From Desulfovibrio sp. (GTDB taxonomy: Bacteria > Desulfobacterota > Desulfovibrionia > Desulfovibrionales > Desulfovibrionaceae): DNA of 56,849 nt. The stretch lies in the NCBI GenBank assembly GCA_031287575.1, contig JAITSV010000017.1, positions 1-56,849 on the forward strand, given 5' to 3'. The position numbers were made by a program, and so were the translations under genes. The notes under the pieces are model-generated. The model made no database searches. It had not been told where the DNA came from and was given only the letters and a program-made list of their open reading frames with translations. Positions 18,291-27,230 of the stretch are shown one piece after another. Position 1 is the first letter of the stretch. The number at the start of each line of letters is the position of its first letter.

Positions 18291-18368
18291 GCGGGGGGCG
18301 CCGGCCGTGTGCCGGGCAGCCTCGGGAGGGCCGCTTGTTGCGGCGGCACCGCCGAGAATTCGCGACGG

Positions 18369-18404
18369 AAAAAGGCCGCTCTGCGTATGCAGGGCGGCCT
18401 TTGC
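18369..18404. terminator. Bidirectional terminator after mucR
   Basis: AAAGGCCGC-T-CTGC at 18371-18384 pairs with GCAG-G-GCGGCCTTT around GTAT. A and T runs flank it on the two sides, so it can work for mucR on the plus strand and possibly for the minus-strand lipoprotein gene. Confidence 0.8.
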
Positions 18405-18504
18405 CGTTGTTCGCGATACCCCGCGCGGGCGTGTTCCGCATGCGAGCCGCGGGACCGTGGCACGACCTGGATTGGTTTTTCCGAGGCATGCGGCCCGCGT
18501 ATGC

Positions 18505-18536
18505 GACAAACGAAGAACCGCCCTTGCGGGCGGTTC
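18505..18536 (-). terminator. Terminator of the minus-strand lipoprotein gene
   Basis: GAACCGCCC (18515-18523) pairs with GGGCGGTTC (18528-18536) around a 4-nt loop. On the minus strand the hairpin is followed by TTCGTTTG. It lies 34 bp after the stop at 18570. Confidence 0.75.
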
Positions 18537-18569
18537 GGAGATTTTGCAGGACGTGATGCGGGGCCGGTA

Positions 18570-19160
18570 TCAGTTGTCCAGCGCGCCTTCGCCCACGATG
18601 AGCGAGCGGCCGACGTCGCCAGGTTCGCTGCCGGACCCGTTGGGGCCGTCGGGGTTGGGGGCGTGTTCCGTGGCCACCATGCGATAGCCGAAGCTGACGT
18701 ACAGCGGCCCCTGATCGTCGGGGTCCAGGTAGAAGCGCGTCTCGAAGGGCAGGGAGCCCTCGTCGCCCACGGCGCGAGGCAGGTAGTCGTATTCCTCGGC
18801 GTCCAGCACCCGGCCCGAAGCATCGCTGAGGTAGACCATCACCGTGAGCTGCTCGTACCACGTGGCCCAGGCGGGCAGGGCGCCGGGTACAAGACTGGCC
18901 TGGCCGCGCACGCCTACCGATTCTCGCAGCGGCACCACGCGGTAGGTGAAGCGCAGGTATTGCATGGAGACGGTCTGCGGGGTGTCGGGCTGCAACTGGG
19001 CGCGCGCGAGATGTCCCACGGTCTGTTTGCCGCAGCCCGCGAGCAGGCCCGTGCACACCAGCAGCACGGCCAGCGCGGCCAGCATCCGGCATCCGGTAGG
19101 CCGCCGGGAAGAGACGGCATTGCCGCGGAAGGGGGAGAGCAAAGGGGAAAGCACGGGCAT
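18570..19160 (-). CDS. Putative lipoprotein of unknown function
   Basis: A 196-residue protein I cannot assign to a family. Residues ~24-43 form a signal peptide with the lipobox LLAGC, so the mature protein should be anchored by Cys43. The mature part reads as beta-rich (LRFTYRVVPLRESVGVRG, YEQLTVMVYLSDASGRVL, FETRFYLDPDDQGPLYVSFGYRM) with no catalytic motif. The tail is Gly/Ser/Asn/Pro-rich. The ATG at 19160 has GGAGA 5 nt upstream; a downstream ATG at residue 26 would shorten the signal peptide n-region and is also possible. It is followed by its own terminator. Confidence 0.75.
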   Translation of the reverse strand: MPVLSPLLSPFRGNAVSSRRPTGCRMLAALAVLLVCTGLLAGCGKQTVGHLARAQLQPDTPQTVSMQYLRFTYRVVPLRESVGVRGQASLVPGALPAWATWYEQLTVMVYLSDASGRVLDAEEYDYLPRAVGDEGSLPFETRFYLDPDDQGPLYVSFGYRMVATEHAPNPDGPNGSGSEPGDVGRSLIVGEGALDN

Positions 19161-19281
19161 GGCATCTCCGGCGGTTGCGAGACGTGCGGTTGCGCCGCAA
19201 GGGGAAAGCGCTGCGGCAAGCGGGCTGGACCCCGCCGCGCGGAGGAGCGTTATCCGCGCGAAATGGCGCGTTCAACGGGCC

Positions 19282-20031
19282 TTACGGCTTGGGCGGACCA
19301 TAGACCAGCATTTCCGCCAGCGTCAAGGAAACCCGGGGGGCAACCCGGGGGGCGCCTGCCTTGCCCGCGCCCCTGGCACAGTGTTCCATTTCCAGTTCCG
19401 CCAGGCGCCGGTAGAAGGGGGTGCGGTCCAGGGTTGGCACCGCCTCGTCGGGCTGACCGTCGGTCAGGCCGCAAAAGCGATGGCAACCGCGAAACAGCTG
19501 GCGTTGCCCGTCAGGACGCAACAGCACGTTGCGGGTGCCGTGCATGCGGCAGATCATCAGCCGGTGGGCGTACAGGCCGCACAGCCCGTCGTCGTTGACG
19601 GGGCACATCACGCGCGGCACCACTCCGGCGGCCCGTGCGGCTTCGCACTGGGCCACCACGTCGTGGGCGCGGCGCAGGTATTCGGCGCGGCGCGCCTCCG
19701 GCAGGGCCAGCATGCCCTTCCACAGGTAGGCCCACTCCACGTGGGTGTGATGCTGGAAATGGGTACGGCAGCAGTTGTCCTCGCAATCGGCGCAGGTCAG
19801 TCCGGCGGCGTGGGCGGTTTCCGCGTAGGTCCGTTCCATGTCGGCGTACAGTTCCGCCAGGCGGGCGAAGATGCCGGGGGCCTTGCGCCCCCCCCTGGTT
19901 GCCGGTTTGCCCGGCTGGGGCAGGCTGGCGGTGTCCTGCGCGGCGGCGATGCGACCAGCCGCCTTCACGGCGGCGGAAATGCGGGTAGACGCGAGGGCGG
20001 CAGGCTTGCGCCCGGATTGATGAGCAGACAT
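19282..20031 (-). CDS. YkgJ-like cysteine-cluster protein
   Basis: A 249-residue protein with the zinc/iron-chelating cysteine pattern of the UPF0153/YkgJ type: CADCEDNCC (about residue 75), CGLYAHRLMICRMHG (about residue 147) and GCHRFCG. An N-terminal basic region of about 50 residues is variable. The biochemical role of the family is not established; the pattern suggests a metal or Fe-S site. Its ATG shares its A with the TAA stop of the shikimate-kinase-like gene (TAATG), and GGGGAGG lies just upstream inside that gene, so the two are translationally coupled. No terminator is obvious after it. Confidence 0.8.
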   Translation of the reverse strand: MSAHQSGRKPAALASTRISAAVKAAGRIAAAQDTASLPQPGKPATRGGRKAPGIFARLAELYADMERTYAETAHAAGLTCADCEDNCCRTHFQHHTHVEWAYLWKGMLALPEARRAEYLRRAHDVVAQCEAARAAGVVPRVMCPVNDDGLCGLYAHRLMICRMHGTRNVLLRPDGQRQLFRGCHRFCGLTDGQPDEAVPTLDRTPFYRRLAELEMEHCARGAGKAGAPRVAPRVSLTLAEMLVYGPPKP

Positions 20032-20588
20032 TACGCCTCCCCGCCGGTCAGCCAGGCCACGATCAGTGCAGCACACCCGTTGGGAGACAGCGCATCGGCT
20101 GCCACGGTAAAGCTGGCGTAACGGCGGTACAGTGCAATGCGCTCGTTGTACAGGTCCTCGAGGGTCTGCCCCGGCGCGATGGCCAGCCCCCGTTCCGGGT
20201 TCATGGCGATGCGCTCAAGGATCAGCGGCAGGGAGACTTCCAGGTAGATCAGCGGCCCCAGCGCGGCCAGGTGGGCCATGGCTTCGTGGCGGTACACCAC
20301 GCTGCCACCGGTGGACAGTACGGTACGTCGCGCGCCGATGCGGCGGATGACGCCCGCCTCCACGTCCAGGAAGCTTTCCTTGTCCATGGCGTCGGCCACG
20401 GCTTGCAGCCGGGTGCCGTAGGTGGCCTCGATGAGGTTGTCGGTGTCCACGTGGGCCCAGCCAAGCTGCAAGGCCAGTTCGCGGCCCACGGTGGTCTTGC
20501 CGGCACCAGCCATGCCGATGATGCTGATGCACCCGTCGGGTGCGATGCGTGCGGGGTCGAGCGGGAGGGGGGCGGTGGGCGTGGTCAT
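20031..20588 (-). CDS. Shikimate kinase-like P-loop kinase
   Basis: A 185-residue small-molecule kinase of the shikimate kinase (AroK/AroL) fold. Seen: Walker A GMAGAGKTTVG, the substrate-Asp region HVDTDNLIEATYG and the lid region NPERGLA. The substrate motif usually written GGG is STGGSVVYR here. These departures make shikimate uncertain as the substrate. From memory, a shikimate-kinase-related protein has been linked to homoserine phosphorylation in desulfovibrios; I cannot confirm that this is it. The ATG at 20588 was preferred over an in-frame ATG at 20642 because conserved sequence starts soon after it; the Shine-Dalgarno is weak at both. It overlaps the downstream cysteine-cluster gene by one base. 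Confidence 0.8.
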   Translation of the reverse strand: MTTPTAPLPLDPARIAPDGCISIIGMAGAGKTTVGRELALQLGWAHVDTDNLIEATYGTRLQAVADAMDKESFLDVEAGVIRRIGARRTVLSTGGSVVYRHEAMAHLAALGPLIYLEVSLPLILERIAMNPERGLAIAPGQTLEDLYNERIALYRRYASFTVAADALSPNGCAALIVAWLTGGEA

Positions 20589-20777
20589 GTGCGGTCCTGT
20601 GGCGAATCGTGTGCGCTGTCTGGACGAATGTGAGCCGGGCACCGTGGCGGGAAATTCCTTGCGGCGCAGGCCCGGCGCGACTGCCTGTGTAGTCGGCGGC
20701 GGCGTGCGGTGTCAACAGGAGCCGGAGCATGGCCGCAAGGTGCCGTGCCCGCGTGCCGGGGGAGGGCGACCCAAATG

Positions 20778-20809
20778 CAAAAAGGCAGGCCCGCCGGAGC
20801 GGACCTGCC
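20778..20809 (-). terminator. Terminator of the rplM-rpsI operon
   Basis: An 11-bp stem (20784-20794 with 20799-20809) is followed on the minus strand by TTTTTG. It lies 24 bp after the rpsI stop codon. Confidence 0.9.
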
Positions 20810-20832
20810 CGAAAGGCAGCGTACGGAAGCGA

Positions 20833-21225
20833 TTAACGCTTGGAGTACTGGTACCGGGCGCGGGCAGCGCGCTGGCCGTACTTCTTGCGTTCCTTCTTGC
20901 GGGCGTCGCGGGTCAGGAAACCGGCGCGCTTCAGGGCGCCGCGCAGTTCCGGCTCGACTTCGAGCAGGGCGCGGGAAATGCCGTGGCGCACCGCTTCGGC
21001 CTGGCCGGTCACGCCGCCGCCGCAGACGTTGACCTTGATGTCGAAGCGTTCGACGTTCTTGGTCAGCACCAGGGGCTGGCGGATGATCATTTGCAGCGAC
21101 TTGCGCGGGAAGTAGTCTTCGAAGGGGCGACCGTTCACCACGATCTGACCGGAACCGGCGTACAGGCGGGTACGGGCCGTGGCGGTCTTGCGGCGACCGG
21201 TACCGTAGTTGAATTCGTTGGCCAT
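20833..21225 (-). CDS. rpsI: Small ribosomal subunit protein uS9
   Basis: A 130-residue uS9 of the 30S subunit. Motifs: [41 protein letters not shown] and the conserved C-terminal tail [18 protein letters not shown], which reaches the P-site tRNA. The ATG at 21225 follows GGAGAG by 5 nt. It is 22 bp downstream of rplM, the conserved rplM-rpsI pair, and is followed by a strong terminator. Confidence 0.97.
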   Translation of the reverse strand: MANEFNYGTGRRKTATARTRLYAGSGQIVVNGRPFEDYFPRKSLQMIIRQPLVLTKNVERFDIKVNVCGGGVTGQAEAVRHGISRALLEVEPELRGALKRAGFLTRDARKKERKKYGQRAARARYQYSKR

Positions 21226-21247
21226 GATTCTCTCCGGCTCGATCTGG

Positions 21248-21682
21248 TTAGTACTTGATGGCGAGCTGCTGCGGGTTCTGGGCGGCATGCGGATGCTCGG
21301 GGCCGGCGTAGACCTTGAGCTTCTTCAGCATGGCGCGGCCAAGCCGGTTCTTGGGCAGCATGCCCCGCACGGCGTTCATCAGCACGCGTTCCGGATGGGA
21401 GGCGAGCAGCTTCTCGAGGGTGATCTCGTGAAGACCGCCGACATACCCGGAGTGACGGTAGTATTTCTTGTCGGCAAGCTTGTTGCCGGTGACCTTGATC
21501 TTTTCGCAGTTGACCACGACGATGAAGTCGCCGTTGTCCATGTGCGGGGCGAACTCGGGCTTGTGCTTGCCACGCAGGCGATGCGTGATCTGGGTGGCAA
21601 GGCGGCCGAGAACCAGGTCGGAGGCATCGACCACGAACCATTCGCGGTTGATGTTCTCGGGCGTGGGGCTGAACGTTTTCAT
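21248..21682 (-). CDS. rplM: Large ribosomal subunit protein uL13
   Basis: A 144-residue uL13 of the 50S subunit, standard length. It begins [20 protein letters not shown] and has [36 protein letters not shown] and [21 protein letters not shown]. The ATG at 21682 follows AGGAG by 9 nt. First gene of rplM-rpsI, preceded by a near-consensus promoter. Confidence 0.97.
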   Translation of the reverse strand: MKTFSPTPENINREWFVVDASDLVLGRLATQITHRLRGKHKPEFAPHMDNGDFIVVVNCEKIKVTGNKLADKKYYRHSGYVGGLHEITLEKLLASHPERVLMNAVRGMLPKNRLGRAMLKKLKVYAGPEHPHAAQNPQQLAIKY

Positions 21683-21718
21683 CAGAGCGTACTCCTGTGC
21701 GAGCTCGAAAGAACGGTC

Positions 21719-21747
21719 TATGTATTGGGTTCCCCGCCCCTTGTCAA
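21719..21747 (-). promoter_or_regulatory. Promoter of rplM-rpsI
   Basis: On the minus strand: a perfect TTGACA (21747-21742), a 17-bp spacer and TACATA (21724-21719), about 37 nt before the rplM start codon. This is the closest match to the sigma70 consensus I found in the window. The remaining divergent gap to 22124 shows nothing else clear except a GAAGCG/CGCTTC palindrome at 22104-22118. Confidence 0.8.
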
Positions 21748-22124
21748 CAGAAAAAGGGCGTCGAAACGCGCGACGGACGATGCCGCCCCCGCAGGGTGGC
21801 ATCATGCGTGCGATGCTTGCCGTACCGGTCTGGACCGGATTGGGCCGGGGGGTGCCATTCGCCTGCGGTCAGGTTTTATGCGGGCAGTCCCGGTGCATGT
21901 CGCGGAAACGCGGGGTTCGCCTGGCGGTCGTCCACACTTCGGTCCCACTGGCGCGCCTAACGGGGCGGCTGGCCTGGGGAGTGGGCGACTTGCCCCGCGT
22001 GATGCGCCGAAATCGGCGGGCGGGGCGGCACCGGGCAGGCACCGCAAGAACACTGCCGGAAGGTTGGCTTGGACCGTCCGGCGGGCTTGCATGGCGTGAA
22101 CCCGAAGCGTATCGCTTCAAACTC

Positions 22125-22153
22125 TTGAGCTTTACACCATGACCGCATACATT
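22125..22153 (+). promoter_or_regulatory. Promoter of the HD-hydrolase gene
   Basis: TTGAGC at 22125-22130, a 17-bp spacer and TACATT at 22148-22153, 37 bp before the start codon. Confidence 0.65.
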
Positions 22154-22189
22154 GCCAAGAGATTTTCTTGAACCCCCTCGGGAGGACCC

Positions 22190-23449
22190 ATGCCCAGCAT
22201 TCGCAAGAGCCTGCTCCAGTTCGTCTTTTCCGGTGCGTACATGAAGCGGTGGAACGACAAGCTGCGGCCCGTGGAACTGATGGAGGTGGACAAGCAGGCC
22301 CACAAGATGATCGTGGCCTGGCTGCTGCTGCAACTGAACACCCGTGGCCTGCCCGCCGGGGAACGGCTGCGCCTTGGCGCCGAAGTGGTGGAAGGCTGCC
22401 TGTTCGACTATTTCTACCGGCTGGTCATCACCGACATCAAGCCGCCGGTGTTCTACCGCATAAAAGAGAACGAGGCCCACTACAGCGAACTTACCGAGTG
22501 GGTGGCGGAAGAACTGGAACACATCGTGCGCCCGCTGGACGAGGACTTCTGGCAGCGGCTGCTGACGTACATCCGCCGCCGCGAAAAGAACACCCTGCCC
22601 GACCGCATCCTGACCGCCGCGCACCTCTACGCCAGCGGCTGGGAATTCAACCTCATCAAGCCGCTGAACGGGTTCGACGACGAAATGCCGGACATCGACG
22701 GCTCGTTCCAGACCCGCCTGACGGCCATGGCCGACCTGGCCGGGGTGCCGGAACTCATCGGCGGCTCCAGCAACGCGCTGGGGCGTTTCGCCAACCTGTG
22801 CGGGCAACTGCGCTTTCAGAAACGCTGGTCGCAGACCCCGCGCATTCCGGAAACCTCGGTCATCGGGCACATGTTCATCGTGGCCTGCTACGCCTATTTC
22901 TTCAGCATCGCCGTGGGCGCCTGCCCCGCCCGGCGCCTGAACAACTTTTTCTGCGGCCTGTTCCACGACCTGCCGGAAGTGCTGACCCGCGACATCATTT
23001 CGCCGGTGAAGCGGTCCGTGAAGCAACTGCCCGAACTCATCCGCCAATATGAAGAGCAGGAAATGCAGGAACGGGTGTTCTCGTTGCTGGACAAGGCGGG
23101 CTACGGCGACGTGGCCAGCCGCCTGGGCTACTTCCTGGGGCTGGCCACCGGTTCGGAGTTCGACGAGACCGTGCGCGAGCCCGGACCCGACGGCACGTCG
23201 TCCGTTGTCCGCAAGGTGACCTTCGACGAGTTGCAGTCCACCTGCAACATCGACGCGCTGGACCCCAAGGACGGCCGCCTGGTGAAGGCCTGCGACACCC
23301 TGGCCGCCTTCATCGAAGCGCACACCTCGGTGCGCAACGGCGTGACCTCCAGCCATCTGCAAGAGGCCATCGCCCGGCTGCGCGGCGAGTACCGCCGGGT
23401 GACGCTGGGGCCGTTGCATGTGGGGGCGCTTTTTGCCGACTTCGACTAG
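22190..23449 (+). CDS. HD-domain phosphohydrolase (YfbR-like HD_3 type)
   Basis: A 419-residue protein. The HD signature is in the middle: VIGHMFIVACYAYFFS (first His, about residue 225) and GLFHDLPEVLTRDIISPVKR (HD pair, about residue 262). The LPEVLTxDIxxPVK pattern is like that of YfbR-type 5'-deoxynucleotidases, which are much shorter. The N-terminal ~200 residues and C-terminal ~110 residues are extra and unassigned, so the substrate is open. The ATG at 22190 follows GGGAGG by 5 nt. It has its own promoter at 22125 and a family-A palindrome begins at the last base of its stop codon. Confidence 0.8.
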   Translation: MPSIRKSLLQFVFSGAYMKRWNDKLRPVELMEVDKQAHKMIVAWLLLQLNTRGLPAGERLRLGAEVVEGCLFDYFYRLVITDIKPPVFYRIKENEAHYSELTEWVAEELEHIVRPLDEDFWQRLLTYIRRREKNTLPDRILTAAHLYASGWEFNLIKPLNGFDDEMPDIDGSFQTRLTAMADLAGVPELIGGSSNALGRFANLCGQLRFQKRWSQTPRIPETSVIGHMFIVACYAYFFSIAVGACPARRLNNFFCGLFHDLPEVLTRDIISPVKRSVKQLPELIRQYEEQEMQERVFSLLDKAGYGDVASRLGYFLGLATGSEFDETVREPGPDGTSSVVRKVTFDELQSTCNIDALDPKDGRLVKACDTLAAFIEAHTSVRNGVTSSHLQEAIARLRGEYRRVTLGPLHVGALFADFD

Positions 23450-23595
23450 GCGAGGCCCGTGCATGGGGGCTTTTGCCCTCTGCCTGCGTCAGAACGCCGT
23501 TTCATTCCGGTCGAGTACCACAAAAGTACACTCCCTCCATGAAACGGCGTTCTTCCTTGGCAGAGAACAAAATCCCCACCTGCACAGGCCTCGCC
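23449..23595. repeat. Palindromic element family A, copy 3 (after the HD-hydrolase gene)
   Basis: A 147-bp palindrome that begins at the last base of the stop codon. The outer arms GGCGAGGCC and GTGCA pair with the right end (TGCACAGGCCTCGCC). A perfect 15-bp inner stem joins 23491-23505 and 23539-23553, and CTCTGCC (23478-23484) pairs with GGCAGAG (23559-23565). The centre TCCGGTCGAGTACCA plus GTACACTCCCT is almost identical to copy 1, while the stems differ. The rest of the gap to 23956 has no gene; 23640-23665 may hold a decayed half copy. Confidence 0.9.
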
Positions 23596-23956
23596 TGTAG
23601 CGTTGGCTTGGCCGGTGCGTCCCTTTATGGTCCATCAAGCCGTGTTTTTCTTCGGCAGAAGCCAAACTGCGCTCTTGCGCCAGCACCAGTTGATCGCCCG
23701 GTATAGTCTCGGATTCTCCTGACTTGCGGCAGGATGCCGCGTCGGATGTGCGGAGTGTGGTGACGATCCCGCCCCGCATCCGGCCGCAGGGCTTGTGAAA
23801 GAGAAGACAAGCGGGGCGAGTTTTGATAACGATGACGCCATGCCCCATCCCGGCCTTATTCCGTCGAGAGGCCGGGGCGGCCCCGGAAACTTCGCGAAGC
23901 TCCGCTGGTGCTCCGGTCGGCCTGATGTCCATGAACACACTGCGAGGAGAGTGCCG

Positions 23957-24454
23957 ATGCTGTTGCGAAAGCGTGCCTGGGACATCGTACGGGAAGAATT
24001 CCCCAAGCTGCGCGAGGACGATTCGCTGGCCGAGGCCATGCGCAAGCTCAGTTCCTGCGTGGGGCCCGACGGCGGGGGCGGGGCGGGCTGCCTGTGCGCC
24101 CTGGTGTATGACGAGCGCGACATGCTGCGTGGCGCGCTTTCGGTGTGGGACACCGTGCGCTTCATGGAAGATTCGCTGCTGCGTAGCGGCTCGTTGCGCG
24201 GCATAGAGGAAGACGGCTTCGACCGCATCTACCGCAATGCCTGCAAGGTGGCCGGTTCCACCAAGGTGCGCGACGTCATGGACCGCGACATGACCCAGGT
24301 GGCTCCCGACGATCCGCTGCTGGTGGTGCTGGAAAGCTTCGTGAAGAAGGGCCGCAGCTACGCCGTGGTGACCGAGGCGGGCAAGGTGCTGGGTGTCATC
24401 ATGATCAACGACGTGTTCCGCGAGATCAGCGGCGAGATCATCAGCCGCGCCTGA
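23957..24454 (+). CDS. CBS-domain protein
   Basis: A 165-residue stand-alone protein with a pair of CBS motifs. The second is clear (VRDVMDRDMTQVAPDDPLLV then YAVVTEAGKVLGVIMINDVFREI). The first is diverged (EEFPKLREDDSLAEAMRKLS then CALVYDERDMLRGALSVWDTV) and carries a Gly-rich insertion (GPDGGGGAGCLC). CBS pairs usually bind adenosine nucleotides and act as energy sensors; no partner enzyme is adjacent. The ATG at 23957 follows GAGGAGAG by 6 nt; an in-frame upstream extension would be Pro/Arg-rich and unlike the domain. A terminator follows directly. Confidence 0.85.
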   Translation: MLLRKRAWDIVREEFPKLREDDSLAEAMRKLSSCVGPDGGGGAGCLCALVYDERDMLRGALSVWDTVRFMEDSLLRSGSLRGIEEDGFDRIYRNACKVAGSTKVRDVMDRDMTQVAPDDPLLVVLESFVKKGRSYAVVTEAGKVLGVIMINDVFREISGEIISRA

Positions 24455-24490
24455 TTCCAGCATCATTCCGGCCGGACAGTGCAATGAGGG

Positions 24491-24521
24491 CGGGCCGCTC
24501 CCGGAAGGAGCGGCCCGTTTT
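24491..24521 (+). terminator. Terminator after the CBS-domain gene
   Basis: A perfect 11-bp stem (24491-24501 with 24507-24517) and a TTTT tract, 37 bp after the stop codon, in a convergent gap. Confidence 0.9.
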
Positions 24522-24562
24522 GCTTGCAATGGCGGAGCAGGCGTGCGCTCGGCGGCGGGCGA

Positions 24563-25600
24563 TCAGGAGGTCCCTTCGGGTTTCGGTTCGGCCTTGGGCT
24601 TGCCGGTGGTGCCGAAGGCGTTGGTCACCAGCGCATTGAGCAGCAGCGAGGTGTAGCGCGCGTCGTAGCGCGCCTTGTCCGCCGCCAGTTCCTGCACGGC
24701 GGGCACCAGTTCCTTGGCCGGGGCATGGGCGCGCGCGCTGATCATGGCCGAGAACGAATCGGCCACGGCGCAGATGCGGCCCAACCGGCTGATCTGTTCG
24801 CCCTTCAGCTTCTGCGGGTAGCCGGAACCGTCCAGCCGTTCGTGGTGTTCCAGGGTGCACTGGCGCAACTCGTCGAAGGCCAGTCCCATCTTGTGCATGA
24901 TCTTGGCCCCCACCAGCGGGTGCAGGGGAATCTTGTCCTTTTCGTCGGGCTTCAGGGGGCTGGCCTTGGACAGGATGAACGCGGGCACCTTGGCCATGCC
25001 CAGGTCGTGCAGCAAGAGGGCCAGCGCCGACCGGTCGAGGTCGCGGCGCTTCAGGTTGTCGCCCATGGAGGTGACCAGCAGCCACAGCCCCACCGAAAGG
25101 GTGTTCAGCGAATGCCTGGCCAGCGAATGTTCGCGGTGCAGGCGACGCATGAACTGCTTTACCCGGTGCTTGTCCTGCCACAGGTATTCGGTCAGCACCA
25201 TCACGTCGCGGTACAGCACCTCGAACACCGGCTTCACCGGCTGGTCGATGAATTCGTTCACCCGCAGGGCCAGGGCCTGCTGGAAGATGTCGGCGACCTC
25301 GCCTTCCTTCAGGTTCTTGTCCACCAGCAACAGGTCGAGCTGGTGCACGATGTGCTGCGAATAGATGGGATGGTCCGAGCGCGAGACGAACAGGTCGCCC
25401 GCCTCGCACATGCGCTGCACTTCTTCCACCTGTTCGTTGGTAAGCCGCGCCCCCTTGCGGGTATACGGCTGCAACTGCGCGATGTCCTCGCGGAAGCGGA
25501 ACAGATCCACCGGGGGACGGTATTTGGGAAAGCTCGACAGGATCTCCGTGCTGATCTGGTAGTATTCCTCGGAGATGTTGTCGGGGATGGTTGCCTTCAC
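24563..25600 (-). CDS. HD-GYP domain protein, probable c-di-GMP phosphodiesterase
   Basis: 345 residues from the GTG at 25600. An in-frame ATG at 25720 would add 40 low-complexity residues; GTG was preferred because AGGGAG lies upstream and the region before it looks non-conserved. The C-terminal HD-GYP domain has ARHSLNT, LLLHDLGMAKVPAFIL, HPLVGAKIM, the hallmark HHERLDGSGYP, and ICAVADSFSAMIS. Most metal-ligand positions appear kept, though the usual HDIGK reads HDLGM-AK. The N-terminal ~150 residues are an unassigned helical domain with no membrane segment. Such proteins degrade c-di-GMP and affect motility and biofilm. It is 217 bp from pyk on the same strand. Confidence 0.85.
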   Translation of the reverse strand: MKATIPDNISEEYYQISTEILSSFPKYRPPVDLFRFREDIAQLQPYTRKGARLTNEQVEEVQRMCEAGDLFVSRSDHPIYSQHIVHQLDLLLVDKNLKEGEVADIFQQALALRVNEFIDQPVKPVFEVLYRDVMVLTEYLWQDKHRVKQFMRRLHREHSLARHSLNTLSVGLWLLVTSMGDNLKRRDLDRSALALLLHDLGMAKVPAFILSKASPLKPDEKDKIPLHPLVGAKIMHKMGLAFDELRQCTLEHHERLDGSGYPQKLKGEQISRLGRICAVADSFSAMISARAHAPAKELVPAVQELAADKARYDARYTSLLLNALVTNAFGTTGKPKAEPKPEGTS

Positions 25601-25817
25601 CGTGGGTAGCTCCCTTGTGGTGCTGCGTGACGTGCTCGTGCCGTGCTGCGTGGCGTATTCGTCGGGCCGCATGGCCCGCGTGGGATGCGCGGCTGCTGCC
25701 GTGGCATCCGGCCCGTTCATCCCGCCCGGTCAATTCCGCCCATTCTGCCCATTCTGATGATTCAGGCAGTCCGGTCCGTTCCGGCGGTTCCAGAGCGGGA
25801 CCGGACGCCGCCTGCCG

Positions 25818-27230
25818 TTACTTTCTGTATATCTTCACCATGTTGGTGCCGCGCGGCTTGCGGCCCGCCTTGGGCTGCCCGGCGGTGATGACCACGTTGT
25901 CGCCCTTTTCGAAGTCGGGGGCGGTGTCCACGAAGCGTTCGGCCCGCGCCACGTGGCCGGGGATGTCCAGCGGGATGTCCTGCGGCACGATGCCCCACGA
26001 GAAGTTCAGGGCGCGCAGGGCGGCCTGGTCGGGCGTCAGGGCCCAGACCATCTGGCGCGGGCGGCGCGACGAGATGAGCCGGGCCGAAGCGCCGGTCATG
26101 CTGTGCGAAACGATGCCCTTGGCACCGGTCTTTTCCGCCAGCAGGCAGGCCGCGTAGGCCAGGAAGTCCGCCGTGCCCTTTTCTTCGGCCGGCTCGGCAA
26201 GACGCTGCGTCTCGAAGTGCAGCTCTTCCGCCTTGGCGGCGATTTCCTTCATGAATTCCACGGTCTCCACGGGAAAGTTGCCCATGGCCGTTTCTTCCGA
26301 AAGCATCACGCAGTCGGCCCCGTCCAGCACGGCGTTGGCCACGTCGGTGGTTTCCGCGCGGGTGGGCGAGGGGCTGTTGACCATGGACAGCAGCATCTGG
26401 GTGGCCACGATGACCGGCTTGGCCGCGCGGTTGCAGGCGCGGATGATGCGCTTCTGCATGGCCGGCAGGGCGGGCAGGGGGCATTCCACGCCCAGGTCGC
26501 CGCGGGCCACCATGATCACGTCGGCCTCGGCCAGAATGTCGTCCAGCCGGTCCACGGCGTTCTGGCGTTCCAGCTTGGCGATGACCGGGATGTGCCTGCG
26601 GCCGCTGGCCGCGATGATTTCCTTGGCGTCGCGGATGTCTTCCGGCGTCTGCACGAAGGACAGGGCCACGGCGTCCACGCCCAGTTCCAGTCCGTCGGCC
26701 AGGTCCTTGCGATCCTTTTCGGTCAGGGCGGGCAGCCGCACCGACTTGCCGGGCAGGGCCAGCCCCTTGCGCGAGGTGATGATGCCGCTGTTGTCGGCCT
26801 CCAGTTCGAAGCACCCTTCGGGCGCGGTACCCAGCACGCGAAACTGCAATCCGCCGTCGGACAGCACCAGCCGGTCGCCGGCTTCCAGCCCGTTCAGCAC
26901 GGGCTGATTGGTGAAGGGGATGAACGGCAGCACGGCACCGGCAGGGGCCTTGGGGCCCAGCAGCACGCGGTCGCCCTTGCCCACGGAGATGGCGCCGTCC
27001 GGAATTTCGCCGATGCGGATCTTGGGGCCGGAAAGGTCCTGCAAGATGGTCACCGGGCTGCCGCATTCGGCTTCCAGTTCGCGCAGCAGGCGCACCAGAT
27101 CCACGAACATGGACGCGCTGCCGTGGGAAAAGTTGAGTCGAAAGATGCGCACTCCAGCGGCGATGAGGCGCGAAAGCACCTCGCGCGAGCGCGATGCCGG
27201 ACCTATGGTGGCGATTATCTTCGTTCTCAT
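25818..27230 (-). CDS. pyk: Pyruvate kinase
   Basis: A 470-residue glycolytic enzyme, phosphoenolpyruvate + ADP to pyruvate + ATP. Motifs: TKIIATIGPASRS, IFRLNFSHGS, LQDLSGPKIRIGEI, SFVQTPEDI, VIAKLERQNAVD (catalytic Lys), IMVARGDLGVECPL, ATQMLLSMVNSPSPTRAET and DCVMLSEETAMGNFPVE. The C-terminal domain (ACLLAEKTGAKGIVSHSMTG) is present, with a short Lys/Arg-rich tail. The ATG at 27230 has GGGTGG upstream. It is divergent from the mraZ-led dcw cluster. Confidence 0.97.
   Translation of the reverse strand: MRTKIIATIGPASRSREVLSRLIAAGVRIFRLNFSHGSASMFVDLVRLLRELEAECGSPVTILQDLSGPKIRIGEIPDGAISVGKGDRVLLGPKAPAGAVLPFIPFTNQPVLNGLEAGDRLVLSDGGLQFRVLGTAPEGCFELEADNSGIITSRKGLALPGKSVRLPALTEKDRKDLADGLELGVDAVALSFVQTPEDIRDAKEIIAASGRRHIPVIAKLERQNAVDRLDDILAEADVIMVARGDLGVECPLPALPAMQKRIIRACNRAAKPVIVATQMLLSMVNSPSPTRAETTDVANAVLDGADCVMLSEETAMGNFPVETVEFMKEIAAKAEELHFETQRLAEPAEEKGTADFLAYAACLLAEKTGAKGIVSHSMTGASARLISSRRPRQMVWALTPDQAALRALNFSWGIVPQDIPLDIPGHVARAERFVDTAPDFEKGDNVVITAGQPKAGRKPRGTNMVKIYRK

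Noticed and set aside
23596-23956. A second full family-A palindrome after copy 3
   Set aside because: Only a short stretch near 23640-23665 resembles the right-hand blocks; there is no partner arm, so at most it is a decayed half.
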